A stretch of DNA of 20,724 nucleotides from VAXT01 sp963774625 (GTDB taxonomy: Bacteria > Actinomycetota > Thermoleophilia > Gaiellales > Gaiellaceae): contig CAVZFQ010000010.1 in assembly GCA_963774625.1 (NCBI GenBank), positions 1 through 20,724 of the forward strand, given 5' to 3'. The notes under the pieces were generated by a model. That model was not told the origin of the DNA, searched no databases, and saw nothing but the letters and a program-made list of their open reading frames with translations. Made by a program: the position numbers and the translations under genes. This document shows positions 7,406 to 13,832 of the stretch, piece by piece. The stretch's first letter is position 1. Each line of letters starts with the position of its first letter.

Positions 7406-8350
7406 ATGCGCGGGAGAATCGTCGGCGCCTCGCTCCTCGCGGCCGCCGCCCTCGTCACGAGCTTCTTCGTCGCCCCAGCCGCGGCGCTGCCGAGCCCTGG
7501 GCACGCCGCCGAGGCGGAGTGCCTCGAGCACGGGCCGTTCAACACGCTGCAGCGATTGACGAAGCCGGACTCGTGGAGGGTTCGCGACCCGCACCACCTG
7601 CTGGAGAAGCAACCGTCCGCGCCGAAGCGCGCACGCCCGCCCGGCGGCACCGAATTCCGAGTCGTCGTCCCCACGTACATCCACGTGATCACGAACGGCT
7701 CCCTCGGCGCCGTCTCGGACGAGACGATCAAGAGGCAGATGATCGCCCTCGACCTGTCCTTCCGCGGGTTCTACGGAGGCGTCGACACCGGGTTCCGCTT
7801 CGAACTGCGCGGCGTCACGAGGACGAACAACGCGGCCTGGTTCAACATGGGCGCCGGCTCGAGCGCCGAGAGCGCCGCCAAGCGCGCGCTCCACGCGGGT
7901 GGGCCGAACGCGCTGAACATCTACACGACCTCCGGCGGCGGCTTCCTCGGCTGGGCCTACTACCCGGACATCGTGTTGAGCGCCGCCGACTACCACCTTG
8001 ACGGGGTCGTCGTCGACTTCCAATCGCTCCCCGGCGGCGCGTACGGGACGCAGTACAGCCTCGGGTTCACGGCCAGCCACGAGGCCGGGCACTGGCTGAA
8101 CCTCGCCCACACGTTCGAGGGCGGCTGCTTCGGGCCAGGCGACAACGTGGGCGACACCCCGGCACAGGCATCGCCGACCTCAGGCTGCCCAATCGGCCGC
8201 GACAGTTGCCCGAGCGACCCGGGGCCAGATCCGATCCACAACTTCATGGACTACTCGTACGACTCGTGCTACACGGAGTTCAGCGCCGGTCAGGCGGCAC
8301 GTATGCAGAACGCCTGGGCGCACTGGCGCGGCATGAGTCGTTTCCGTTAG
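7406..8350 (+). CDS. Secreted M43-type zinc metalloprotease (copy 1)
   Basis: A 314-residue secreted metzincin resembling the M43 pappalysin/cytophagalysin group. It has an N-terminal signal peptide (ASLLAAAALVTSFFVAPAAA) and a propeptide-like stretch up to about residue 85. The catalytic domain contains HEAGHWLNLAH (His225, His229 and His235 bind zinc, Glu226 is catalytic), and a Met-turn at Met281 in NFMDYSYDSC. The family helix usually has Gly where this has Asn (WLN), a substitution metzincins tolerate. Several Cys residues (GGC, SGCP, DSCP, DSC) suggest disulphides. The ATG at 7406 is chosen because the signal peptide begins there and a promoter lies just upstream; the open frame extends further 5' only as antisense to the epimerase. 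It is followed 84 bp later by a paralogue. Confidence 0.88.
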   Translation: MRGRIVGASLLAAAALVTSFFVAPAAALPSPGHAAEAECLEHGPFNTLQRLTKPDSWRVRDPHHLLEKQPSAPKRARPPGGTEFRVVVPTYIHVITNGSLGAVSDETIKRQMIALDLSFRGFYGGVDTGFRFELRGVTRTNNAAWFNMGAGSSAESAAKRALHAGGPNALNIYTTSGGGFLGWAYYPDIVLSAADYHLDGVVVDFQSLPGGAYGTQYSLGFTASHEAGHWLNLAHTFEGGCFGPGDNVGDTPAQASPTSGCPIGRDSCPSDPGPDPIHNFMDYSYDSCYTEFSAGQAARMQNAWAHWRGMSRFR

Positions 8351-8362
8351 AGCCTCCGAGCC

Positions 8363-8398
8363 CCGCGATCGGTAAACGGCCCAAATCGCGGTTACAAT
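8363..8398 (+). promoter_or_regulatory. Inverted repeat and -10-like TACAAT before protease copy 2
   Basis: CCGCGAT (8363-8369) and ATCGCGG (8385-8391) form a 7-bp inverted repeat with a 15-nt loop, followed at once by TACAAT (8393-8398). The repeat could be an operator or a weak terminator for copy 1. No good -35 is visible. Confidence 0.35.
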
Positions 8399-8434
8399 AT
8401 GCTCGTACTCGGGGAATCAACAGAGGGGAAAACT

Positions 8435-9397
8435 ATGAATCGCACGACCTTGCGGCCTGGCCGCAGCAAGCTCTTGGTCGCGTTCGCAGCGGCTGCAGCG
8501 CTCGCGGTGAGCCTCGCGGTCTCACCGGCCATGGCGGGCACTTCGGGGAACGCCTCCTGGACTGACAGCTGCGATGCGGGTGTGTTCAGCAGCCTCGACT
8601 CGCTGGCCACGGGCGCTTCGCTGGCGCGTGGCGGTCCCGGCCTGCGCGAGCCTTCGCTCGACGAGACCCAAACCGATGTCCCGCCGCAGCCCGGCCGCGG
8701 CAACAACTTCCGGGCGACCGTGCCGACCTACGTTCACGTGGTTCATCACGCCGACGGCACGGGCAACGTCTCGACTCAGGCGATCAACGACCAGATCCAG
8801 GTCCTGAACATGACGTTCGGCGGCTTCGAGGGCGGCGTCCGGACCGGATTCCGCTTCCAGCTCGCCGGCATCACTCGCACGGCGAACACGACGTGGTACC
8901 TCGCCGGCCCGACGACGAGCGGCGAGCGCGCGATGAAGCGGGCTCTGAAGGCCGGCGGCGACAACGCGCTGAACATCTACCTGACGACTGCCGGCGTGTA
9001 TCTCGGCTGGGCCTACTATCCGAACCAGACCGAGAAGAATGGCAGCGCCTATCTCGACGGGATCGTCGTCGACTGGGAGTCGATGCTCGGCACGTCGACC
9101 ACCTACGCGGGTCGCTACGACCGAGGTGAGACCGCCACGCACGAGGCCGGCCACTGGCTCAACCTCGCGCACACGTTCGACCACGGCTGCAGCCACTGGG
9201 GCGACCATGTCGACGACACGCCCCCGATGCTGGTGCCCACCAACGGGTGCCCGGCGGGCAAGGACACGTGCAGCGAGCCGGGTCTCGACCCGATCCACAA
9301 CTACATGGACTACTCGTACGACACGTGCTACACGGAGTTCACTCGGGGCCAGACCTTGCGCGCACAGGACGCATGGCTGCGCTATCGCGCTAGCTAA
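8435..9397 (+). CDS. Secreted M43-type zinc metalloprotease (copy 2)
   Basis: A 320-residue paralogue of the preceding gene. It has a signal peptide (LLVAFAAAAALAVSLAVSPAMA), a propeptide-like segment, then segments shared in order with copy 1: FRATVPTYVHVV, TGFRFQLAGITRTANTTWY, ALNIYLTTAGVYLGWAYYP, LDGIVVDWESM, HEAGHWLNLAHTFDHGC (His236, His240, His246; Glu237), DPIHNYMDYSYDTCYTEF (Met-turn Met291). The same Asn replaces Gly in the zinc helix. The ATG at 8435 is preceded by AGAGGGGAAA, a good ribosome-binding site; an upstream ATG at 8399 lacks one and delays the signal peptide. It has its own upstream region and a strong terminator, so it may be transcribed alone. Substrates are unknown. 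Confidence 0.88.
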   Translation: MNRTTLRPGRSKLLVAFAAAAALAVSLAVSPAMAGTSGNASWTDSCDAGVFSSLDSLATGASLARGGPGLREPSLDETQTDVPPQPGRGNNFRATVPTYVHVVHHADGTGNVSTQAINDQIQVLNMTFGGFEGGVRTGFRFQLAGITRTANTTWYLAGPTTSGERAMKRALKAGGDNALNIYLTTAGVYLGWAYYPNQTEKNGSAYLDGIVVDWESMLGTSTTYAGRYDRGETATHEAGHWLNLAHTFDHGCSHWGDHVDDTPPMLVPTNGCPAGKDTCSEPGLDPIHNYMDYSYDTCYTEFTRGQTLRAQDAWLRYRAS

Positions 9398-9420
9398 TCG
9401 ACTACGACCTGCACCGTTTC

Positions 9421-9444
9421 GAGGGCCCGGGCGACCGGGCCCTC
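9421..9444 (+). terminator. Hairpin terminator after protease copy 2
   Basis: A perfect 10-bp stem GAGGGCCCGG / CCGGGCCCTC closes a GCGA tetraloop, followed by ATCGTTT. It sits 23 bp after the protease stop and 30 bp before tRNA-Arg. Confidence 0.75.
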
Positions 9445-9474
9445 ATCGTTTCCGGGCTAGACTGGCGAGATCCC

Positions 9475-9547
9475 GCGCCTGTAGCTCAGGGGATAGAGCG
9501 CGCGCCTCCGGAGCGCGAGGTCGGAGGTTCGAATCCTCCCAGGCGCG
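9475..9547 (+). tRNA. tRNA-Arg (anticodon CCG)
   Basis: A complete 73-nt cloverleaf: acceptor GCGCCTG/CAGGCGC, D stem GCTC/GAGC, anticodon stem CGCGC/GCGCG with loop CTCCGGA (anticodon CCG, reading CGG), T stem GGAGG/CCTCC with TTCGAAT. The discriminator is G. CCA is not encoded, since TAAC follows, so it must be added after processing. Confidence 0.97.
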
Positions 9548-9579
9548 TAACGCGTCGCGCGCTACGCGGCGCTTGCGTT

Positions 9580-9605
9580 CACGGGGGAAACGGGTTTCCC
9601 CCGTG
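9580..9605. terminator. Long hairpin downstream of tRNA-Arg
   Basis: CACGGGGGAAAC (9580-9591) and GTTTCCCCCGTG (9594-9605) are perfect complements around GG. It lies 32 bp after the tRNA and could end its transcript, although a C-run rather than a T-run follows. Bases 9548-9716 hold this hairpin and a second one but no supportable gene. Confidence 0.5.
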
Positions 9606-9653
9606 TCCCCCCTTCCTTACACCCTGGAGTGACCGGCGTTGTTGTGGCCTCCC

Positions 9654-9670
9654 GCCGGGCGAAGCCCGGC
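9654..9670. repeat. Short perfect hairpin GCCGGGC-GAA-GCCCGGC
   Basis: A 7-bp stem with a GAA loop, 47 bp before the lipoprotein start. It could be a terminator remnant or a REP-like unit. No second copy is seen in this window. Confidence 0.35.
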
Positions 9671-9716
9671 TCCGGCCAGGGACTCTTCGATAAGCCGACG
9701 CCGTACATGGTTTTAC

Positions 9717-10250
9717 GTGCACGCGCGTGCTGTAGCTGTCATCGGTGCCTCGGTGCTATTGGGTCTCGTCGGTTGCGGACAGGTGGACGCCCACCGCGCC
9801 GTTTCGGAAAACTGCGTCGATGCCGAGCGGCCCGGGCCTTGGTCTACGTGGCCCGAGGCGAAATGGGTTCGCCGGATTGTCGAAGAGGGCGGATATCGCG
9901 TGATCGGCGCGACCGGAAGCGCCATAGTCGCCCACGGAAACGGGCACGAGTTCTACCTCTGGGCAGCTGAACTGCCCATCGAGACGCAGACCGACCGTGG
10001 GGACTGGCGGAAGCTGACGACCATCGGCGATGTCGTCGTGTACGGCGACGAAGACCTCTGGCGGACTTGGGCGGCCCAAGGCTTCACGTTCTGGATTCAG
10101 GCCGGCCCGATGGCCTCGTCCGTCCCCCCTCCGCCCAGACAGCTCGCCTCTCTCATCAAGGCGAGCTTGCACGTGCAGCTACCCGAGCTCTGCGCTCCTC
10201 CGCCGCCCGAACCAGAGGAGGCTTCGCGGGTAGAATCTCGAACGCCATGA
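9717..10250 (+). CDS. Hypothetical lipoprotein
   Basis: About 177 residues. The first 22 form a lipoprotein signal (HARAVAVIGASVLLGLVGC) with lipobox LVGC, so Cys near residue 21 is the likely lipidated residue. The mature part has no domain I recognise; it contains WVRRIVEEGGYRVIG, GHEFYLWAAEL and VVYGDEDLWRTWAAQGF, and a Pro-rich, charged tail (PPPPEPEEASR). The GTG at 9717 is chosen because it places the signal at the extreme N-terminus; upstream in-frame sequence to 9639 is Arg/Pro-rich and non-signal-like. TACATG sits 7 nt before the GTG, hinting at a leaderless transcript. The gene is flanked by a tRNA with hairpins and by corA, 24 bp downstream. Function unknown. Confidence 0.6.
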   Translation: MHARAVAVIGASVLLGLVGCGQVDAHRAVSENCVDAERPGPWSTWPEAKWVRRIVEEGGYRVIGATGSAIVAHGNGHEFYLWAAELPIETQTDRGDWRKLTTIGDVVVYGDEDLWRTWAAQGFTFWIQAGPMASSVPPPPRQLASLIKASLHVQLPELCAPPPPEPEEASRVESRTP

Positions 10251-10274
10251 GGACGGACGACCCGCTCAGTACCG

Positions 10275-11252
10275 ATGCCCAGCTTGCCCCGGATACGGCG
10301 CCAGCGCGCCTCCACGGCCGAGGTCGTCCGCCCACGCCGCGAGCCGGCTGAGCTCACCGCCGGCGGGCTCACCTGGATCCACCTCGACGCCCCTGACTCG
10401 GAGGCTGCGACTGCGCTCGCCGAGCGCTTCGGCTGGCACCCGCTCGACGTCGAAGACGTCCTCTCGAAGCGCCAGCGGCCGAAGGTCGACGAGTACCCGG
10501 ACTACCTCTTCTCGGTCCTCCACTTTCCGTTCTACGACAAGAACGTCCAGCGGCTGAACGCGGCCGAACTGGACGTCTTCGTCGGCCCCGGATACCTGGT
10601 CACGTTGCCGAACGTCGAGCTGTTGCCGGTGACACGGCTCTTCCAGCGCTGCGTCGACGACGAGGAGCTGCGCGAGAGCCTCTTCCGCCAGGGCTCCGGC
10701 TACCTGCTCTATCACGTCCTCGACGACCTCTTCGACTACTGCTTCCCGATCCTCGACAAGATCGCGCACAAGCTGGACGCGATCGAGGACGACATCGACG
10801 AAGGCGCCTTCGAGGAGGTCGTCCGCGACATCTCGCGGGCGAAGCAGGAGATCATCTCGTTCCGGAAGATCGTCAAGCCCCAGCGGCCGGCGCTCCGCGT
10901 GCTCGAGGGTCATGTGCGCCGGTTCCTGCGCGAGGACCTCGAGCTCTATTTCGACGACCTCGTCGACGCCTCCGAGCGCATCTGGGACCTGCTCGACAAC
11001 TACAAGGAGGTCGTGGAGGCGCTCGAGGCGACGAACGAGTCGGCCATCTCGCACCGCCAGAACGACGTCCTGCGGCTGCTCACGATCATCAGCGTGACCA
11101 TGTTGCCGCTGACCGTGATGACCGGCTTGTTCGGGATGAACGTCGACTTTCCGGGAGAAGGCGGATCGGCCGCCTTCTGGGTCATCCTCGGCGGAATGGT
11201 CGCGGTCGTCGCGAGCATGGTCGCCTTCTTCCGTTACAAGCACTGGATTTAG
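10275..11252 (+). CDS. corA: CorA-type magnesium/divalent cation channel
   Basis: A 325-residue CorA family transporter of the inner membrane. It has a cytoplasmic alpha/beta N-domain (WHPLDVEDVLSKRQRPKVDE, an N-domain hallmark), a long acidic helical region (IAHKLDAIEDDIDEG, DLLDNYKEVVEALEATNES), then TM1 ending in the selectivity motif GMN (LTVMTGLFGMNVDFPG), a periplasmic loop, and TM2 (FWVILGGMVAVVASMVAFF) with a basic tail RYKHWI. Length and topology are those of an intact pentameric channel subunit. Mg2+ is the usual ion; Co2+, Ni2+ or Zn2+ export cannot be excluded. The ATG at 10275 lacks a strong ribosome-binding site. It is followed by a hairpin shared with the convergent RTX gene. 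Confidence 0.93.
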   Translation: MPSLPRIRRQRASTAEVVRPRREPAELTAGGLTWIHLDAPDSEAATALAERFGWHPLDVEDVLSKRQRPKVDEYPDYLFSVLHFPFYDKNVQRLNAAELDVFVGPGYLVTLPNVELLPVTRLFQRCVDDEELRESLFRQGSGYLLYHVLDDLFDYCFPILDKIAHKLDAIEDDIDEGAFEEVVRDISRAKQEIISFRKIVKPQRPALRVLEGHVRRFLREDLELYFDDLVDASERIWDLLDNYKEVVEALEATNESAISHRQNDVLRLLTIISVTMLPLTVMTGLFGMNVDFPGEGGSAAFWVILGGMVAVVASMVAFFRYKHWI

Positions 11253-11260
11253 AGACAGGT

Positions 11261-11279
11261 CCTGGTGCCTGGCACCGGG
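11261..11279. terminator. Bidirectional hairpin between corA and the RTX gene
   Basis: CCTGGTGCC and GGCACCGGG are inverted copies with one G-T wobble around a central T. It sits in the 36-bp gap between two convergent genes and probably ends transcription from both sides. Confidence 0.5.
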
Positions 11280-11288
11280 ACGCGGCCT

Positions 11289-12221
11289 CTAGGGACAGCG
11301 GAGCTTGCGTTCGGCCGTGCAGCGGTCGCGCGCCGGGCCGCCGTCGGCTCGATCCTTGCCCTTGCCGCCGAGCAACCCGTCGCGGCCGGCACCACCGAAG
11401 AGTGAGTCGTTGCCGGCCTCTCCGGCGAGCAGGTCGTTACCGGCGCTACCCGCCAGCCGGTCGTTGCCGGCGCCGCCGTTGAGCTCGTTCGAGCGCGAAT
11501 CGCCGGTCAGAGAGTCGCCGTGCGGGCTTCCCTCCAGGTCCTCGATGCCGCGCAGCGTGTCCGTGCCCCAGCCGCGGGCCTTGCGGGAGCCGAGATTGGC
11601 CGTGATCCCGCGCGGCGCGAACAGGTAGTAGACGAAGTCGATGCCCGGGCCGCCGTTCAGCACGTCGTTGCCCGCGTCGCCGTCGAGCGCGTCGATGCCA
11701 CCTTGACCCAGAAGGACGTCGTCGCCGCCCACGCCGTCGAGGATGTTGTCGGCGTCGTCGCCGGAGAGCACGTCGTTGAACCGCGAGCCGGAGAGGCCTT
11801 CCAGCGCAACGAACGTGTCGGTGCCGTCACCGGTCGCAGAGTTCGCCGTCAGGTTCGCCGTCACCGGCCCCACTGCCCAGCGGAAGAACGCGAGGTCGAG
11901 CCCGGGGCCGCCGTCGAGCCGGTCGTCTCCCAGGCCGCCGTCGAGGCTGTCGCCGTCGTCGCCGCCGAGGAGCACGTCATTGCCCTCCTCGCCGCAGAGG
12001 ATGTCGCGGCCGCCGAGGCCGTCGATCGTGTCGTCGCCGGCGAGCCCCTTGATCACGTCGTTGCCCGGTGTCCCCATGAGCACCTCGCTAGCGGGCGTGC
12101 CCCGAATCGTCTGGGTCGCGCCCAGGCACTCGGTGGAAGGATCGTGATCGGCACGCACGGAAGACGCGCCCGCGCTCGCAAGCAGCGCGGCGATCCCCAG
12201 GGCAACGGCGAGTCTGTTCAT
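11289..12221 (-). CDS. Secreted RTX-type calcium-binding repeat protein
   Basis: A 310-residue secreted protein with a Sec signal peptide (RLAVALGIAALLASAGASSVRA) and three blocks of hemolysin-type nonapeptide repeats (GGxGxDxLx): residues about 44-108, 150-195 and 245-300, for example GGAGNDRLAGSAGND. These form Ca2+-binding beta-rolls. Two similar non-repeat segments separate the blocks: PVTANLTANSATGDGTDTF and ITANLGSRKARGWGTDTL, each followed by a GxxxDxLxGD element, so the protein carries an internal duplication. No catalytic domain is present. Unlike classical RTX toxins it starts with a Sec signal, and no type I secretion genes are nearby. It may be a surface or matrix protein. TACCGT lies 7 nt before the ATG, consistent with a leaderless transcript. 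Confidence 0.87.
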   Translation of the reverse strand: MNRLAVALGIAALLASAGASSVRADHDPSTECLGATQTIRGTPASEVLMGTPGNDVIKGLAGDDTIDGLGGRDILCGEEGNDVLLGGDDGDSLDGGLGDDRLDGGPGLDLAFFRWAVGPVTANLTANSATGDGTDTFVALEGLSGSRFNDVLSGDDADNILDGVGGDDVLLGQGGIDALDGDAGNDVLNGGPGIDFVYYLFAPRGITANLGSRKARGWGTDTLRGIEDLEGSPHGDSLTGDSRSNELNGGAGNDRLAGSAGNDLLAGEAGNDSLFGGAGRDGLLGGKGKDRADGGPARDRCTAERKLRCP

Positions 12222-12268
12222 GACTCAAACGGTAGCGGCGAATTCGACACCCTGGTAGAAGCACCCGT

Positions 12269-12751
12269 GTGACCAAGCAACTCTGGGCGCCGTGGCGGCT
12301 CGAGTACGTCGGCTCTGCGGACGAGCAGGAGGGCTGCATCTTCTGTCTCGCCAATGAGGGCGACGACGAGGAGCGGCTCGTCGTCCAGCGCGGCCGGCGT
12401 GCGTTCGCGCTCCTCAACCGCTTCCCCTATGCGTCCGGCCACCTCATGATCGCGCCGGTTCGCCACGTCGGTGAGATCACCGACCTCGAGGACGACGAGA
12501 TCCTCGAGTTGCACCGGCTTGCCGGGCAAGGCCTTGGCGCGCTGTCCCAGACCTACGGCCCGCAGGGCTTCAACCTCGGCTGGAACCTGGGCCGAATCGC
12601 CGGAGCCGGCGTGACGGATCATGTCCACCTACACGTCGTCCCACGCTGGGCCGGCGACACGAACTTCATGCCCGTGCTCGCCGACGTCAAGGTGCTCCCC
12701 GAGCACCTGGCCGACTCGCGCCGCAAGCTCGCGGAGGCCTGGCCGACCTGA
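12269..12751 (+). CDS. HIT-family nucleotide hydrolase/transferase
   Basis: A 160-residue histidine-triad protein. The N-terminal LWAPWRLEY and the zinc-type pair Cys23/Cys26 (GCIFC) are typical of the Ap4A phosphorylase-like actinobacterial HIT branch. LLNRFPYASGHLMIAPVRHV follows, and the triad HVHLHVV lies at residues 118-124 with His120 or His122 as nucleophile. The likely substrates are dinucleoside polyphosphates or nucleoside phosphoramidates; the exact reaction is not determinable. The GTG at 12269 (reading GTG ACC AAG) is chosen because it starts at the conserved N-terminus. TAGAAG lies 7 nt upstream and no ribosome-binding site is visible. It is divergent from the RTX gene (47-bp gap) and followed by a strong hairpin. 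Confidence 0.92.
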   Translation: MTKQLWAPWRLEYVGSADEQEGCIFCLANEGDDEERLVVQRGRRAFALLNRFPYASGHLMIAPVRHVGEITDLEDDEILELHRLAGQGLGALSQTYGPQGFNLGWNLGRIAGAGVTDHVHLHVVPRWAGDTNFMPVLADVKVLPEHLADSRRKLAEAWPT

Positions 12752-12760
12752 GTCACAAGG

Positions 12761-12795
12761 CGCAGCGCCGGGACCACATTGGCCCCGGCGCTGCG
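12761..12795. terminator. Strong bidirectional hairpin
   Basis: A perfect 12-bp stem CGCAGCGCCGGG / CCCGGCGCTGCG with an 11-nt loop lies between the convergent HIT and cupredoxin genes. Confidence 0.75.
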
Positions 12796-12814
12796 ATTCG
12801 GATGAACTACCGCG

Positions 12815-13687
12815 TTAACGGTTGACCGTCTTCGTGACGCTGAACCCCGGGATGTAGCCGGGAGCGGTGTTGACCCACGCGCGGGCCTGCGTCCGGCCGC
12901 GCGGGAAGCTGCCGACGAAACGGGCTTCGCCGAGCCTGTTCAGCTTGACGCGCTTCGTGGTGAACCAGGAGCCGGAGTTCGTGCGCCGCTGAAGGCTGAC
13001 GAACCTGCCGGCGTACGACCTCTGCGCGGCGACCTTGACGTAGAACCGGTTCGCCTGGTGGCTGAGGACGCGGAAGATGACGAGTGGCCTGACGTTGACG
13101 AACGGCGCCTGCGTGCTCTCGCCGTTCCGCCAGGACGCCTTGTACTCGGAGCGGATCGCGGGCCGATCCGTGAACGTCCAGATACCGTCGGCGCCGGTCG
13201 TCAGCGCCTTGGTCTCCTGCTTGCCCCCGTAGCGCGTAATGGTCACAGTGACACTCTCGCCCGAGCGGCCGTTCGCGACGCTGCCAGAGACCTGAACCGG
13301 GTTCCGATAGACGAGGAACACGCGGCTGACGCCGATGGTCACCGAATTACCGGTGCCGCGAACGTGCACGGTGCCCACACTCGACGCCTTGCGGCCGTCG
13401 TGGTACGAGTACGCGGACGCTGTGCCGAAGCGGTAGGAGAACGACTCGCCCGGGTCGAGCACGGGCGACGAGGGAAACGCACTCGTATCCGAGACGACCT
13501 GGTGCGGCTGCGTGTCGGTGTTCTTCCACGTCACCGTGTCGTCAGCCCGGATCACGACCGTAGCCGGCGAGAAGCCGGTCGCCGTGATGTTCACCGTCAC
13601 TGTCGCGGACGGAGCCGACTGCGAGACTGCAGGAGCGGCGCCCGCGATCGCGAGCGTTCCTGCCAGCAGAACGAGCAACTTTCTCAT
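12815..13687 (-). CDS. Secreted cupredoxin-like protein with C-terminal beta domains
   Basis: 290 residues with a signal peptide (LLVLLAGTLAIAGAAPAVS). Residues about 28-110 form a plastocyanin/amicyanin-like fold: ITATGFSPATVVIRADDTV, WKNTDTQPHQVV with the first His ligand, and SAYSYHDGRKASSVGTVHV with the second. The Cys of a type 1 copper site, normally before the second His (C-x-x-H), is missing, as is the Met, so blue-copper electron transfer is unlikely. The remaining ~180 residues look like two Ig/fibronectin-like beta domains (VQVSGSVANGRSGESVTVTI; VSLQRRTNSGSWFTTKRVKL), suggesting a wall- or surface-associated role. AGGGGGT about 10 nt upstream is a usable ribosome-binding site. It is preceded by an inverted repeat. 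Confidence 0.78.
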   Translation of the reverse strand: MRKLLVLLAGTLAIAGAAPAVSQSAPSATVTVNITATGFSPATVVIRADDTVTWKNTDTQPHQVVSDTSAFPSSPVLDPGESFSYRFGTASAYSYHDGRKASSVGTVHVRGTGNSVTIGVSRVFLVYRNPVQVSGSVANGRSGESVTVTITRYGGKQETKALTTGADGIWTFTDRPAIRSEYKASWRNGESTQAPFVNVRPLVIFRVLSHQANRFYVKVAAQRSYAGRFVSLQRRTNSGSWFTTKRVKLNRLGEARFVGSFPRGRTQARAWVNTAPGYIPGFSVTKTVNR

Positions 13688-13713
13688 TTTCGATTGACCC
13701 CCTGATTTTTGAT

Positions 13714-13734
13714 CCGGACACGTGTTCTGTCCGG
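13714..13734. promoter_or_regulatory. Inverted repeat upstream of the cupredoxin gene
   Basis: CCGGACA (13714-13720) and TGTCCGG (13728-13734) form a 7-bp perfect inverted repeat with a 7-nt spacer, 27 bp before the ATG. Nearby are the palindrome GTCTAGAC (13745-13752) and CCTGTTTACAGG. One or more may be an operator. Bases 13688-13832 hold no gene. Confidence 0.35.
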
Positions 13735-13832
13735 TTTGACGGAGGTCTAGACACGAAGTTCCTCCCTGTTTACAGGACTTTTACGGGTGGTGGGAGGTTT
13801 TGGTCAGGTTCGCCCAGATTCGAAGGGCTCAG

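Noticed and set aside
10247..10351. A 34-codon frame starting ATGA at the lipoprotein stop and overlapping the corA start
   Set aside because: No domain or ribosome-binding site; it overlaps the conserved N-terminal region of CorA in another frame.
10266..11243. A 325-residue minus-strand open frame opposite corA
   Set aside because: Antisense to an intact CorA with the GMN motif; rich in Val/Glu/Asp runs that mirror CorA codons.
11300..12150. Dense short tandem repeats resembling a repeat array
   Set aside because: They are in-frame nonapeptide codons of the RTX protein, with no constant spacer-repeat structure, so not CRISPR.
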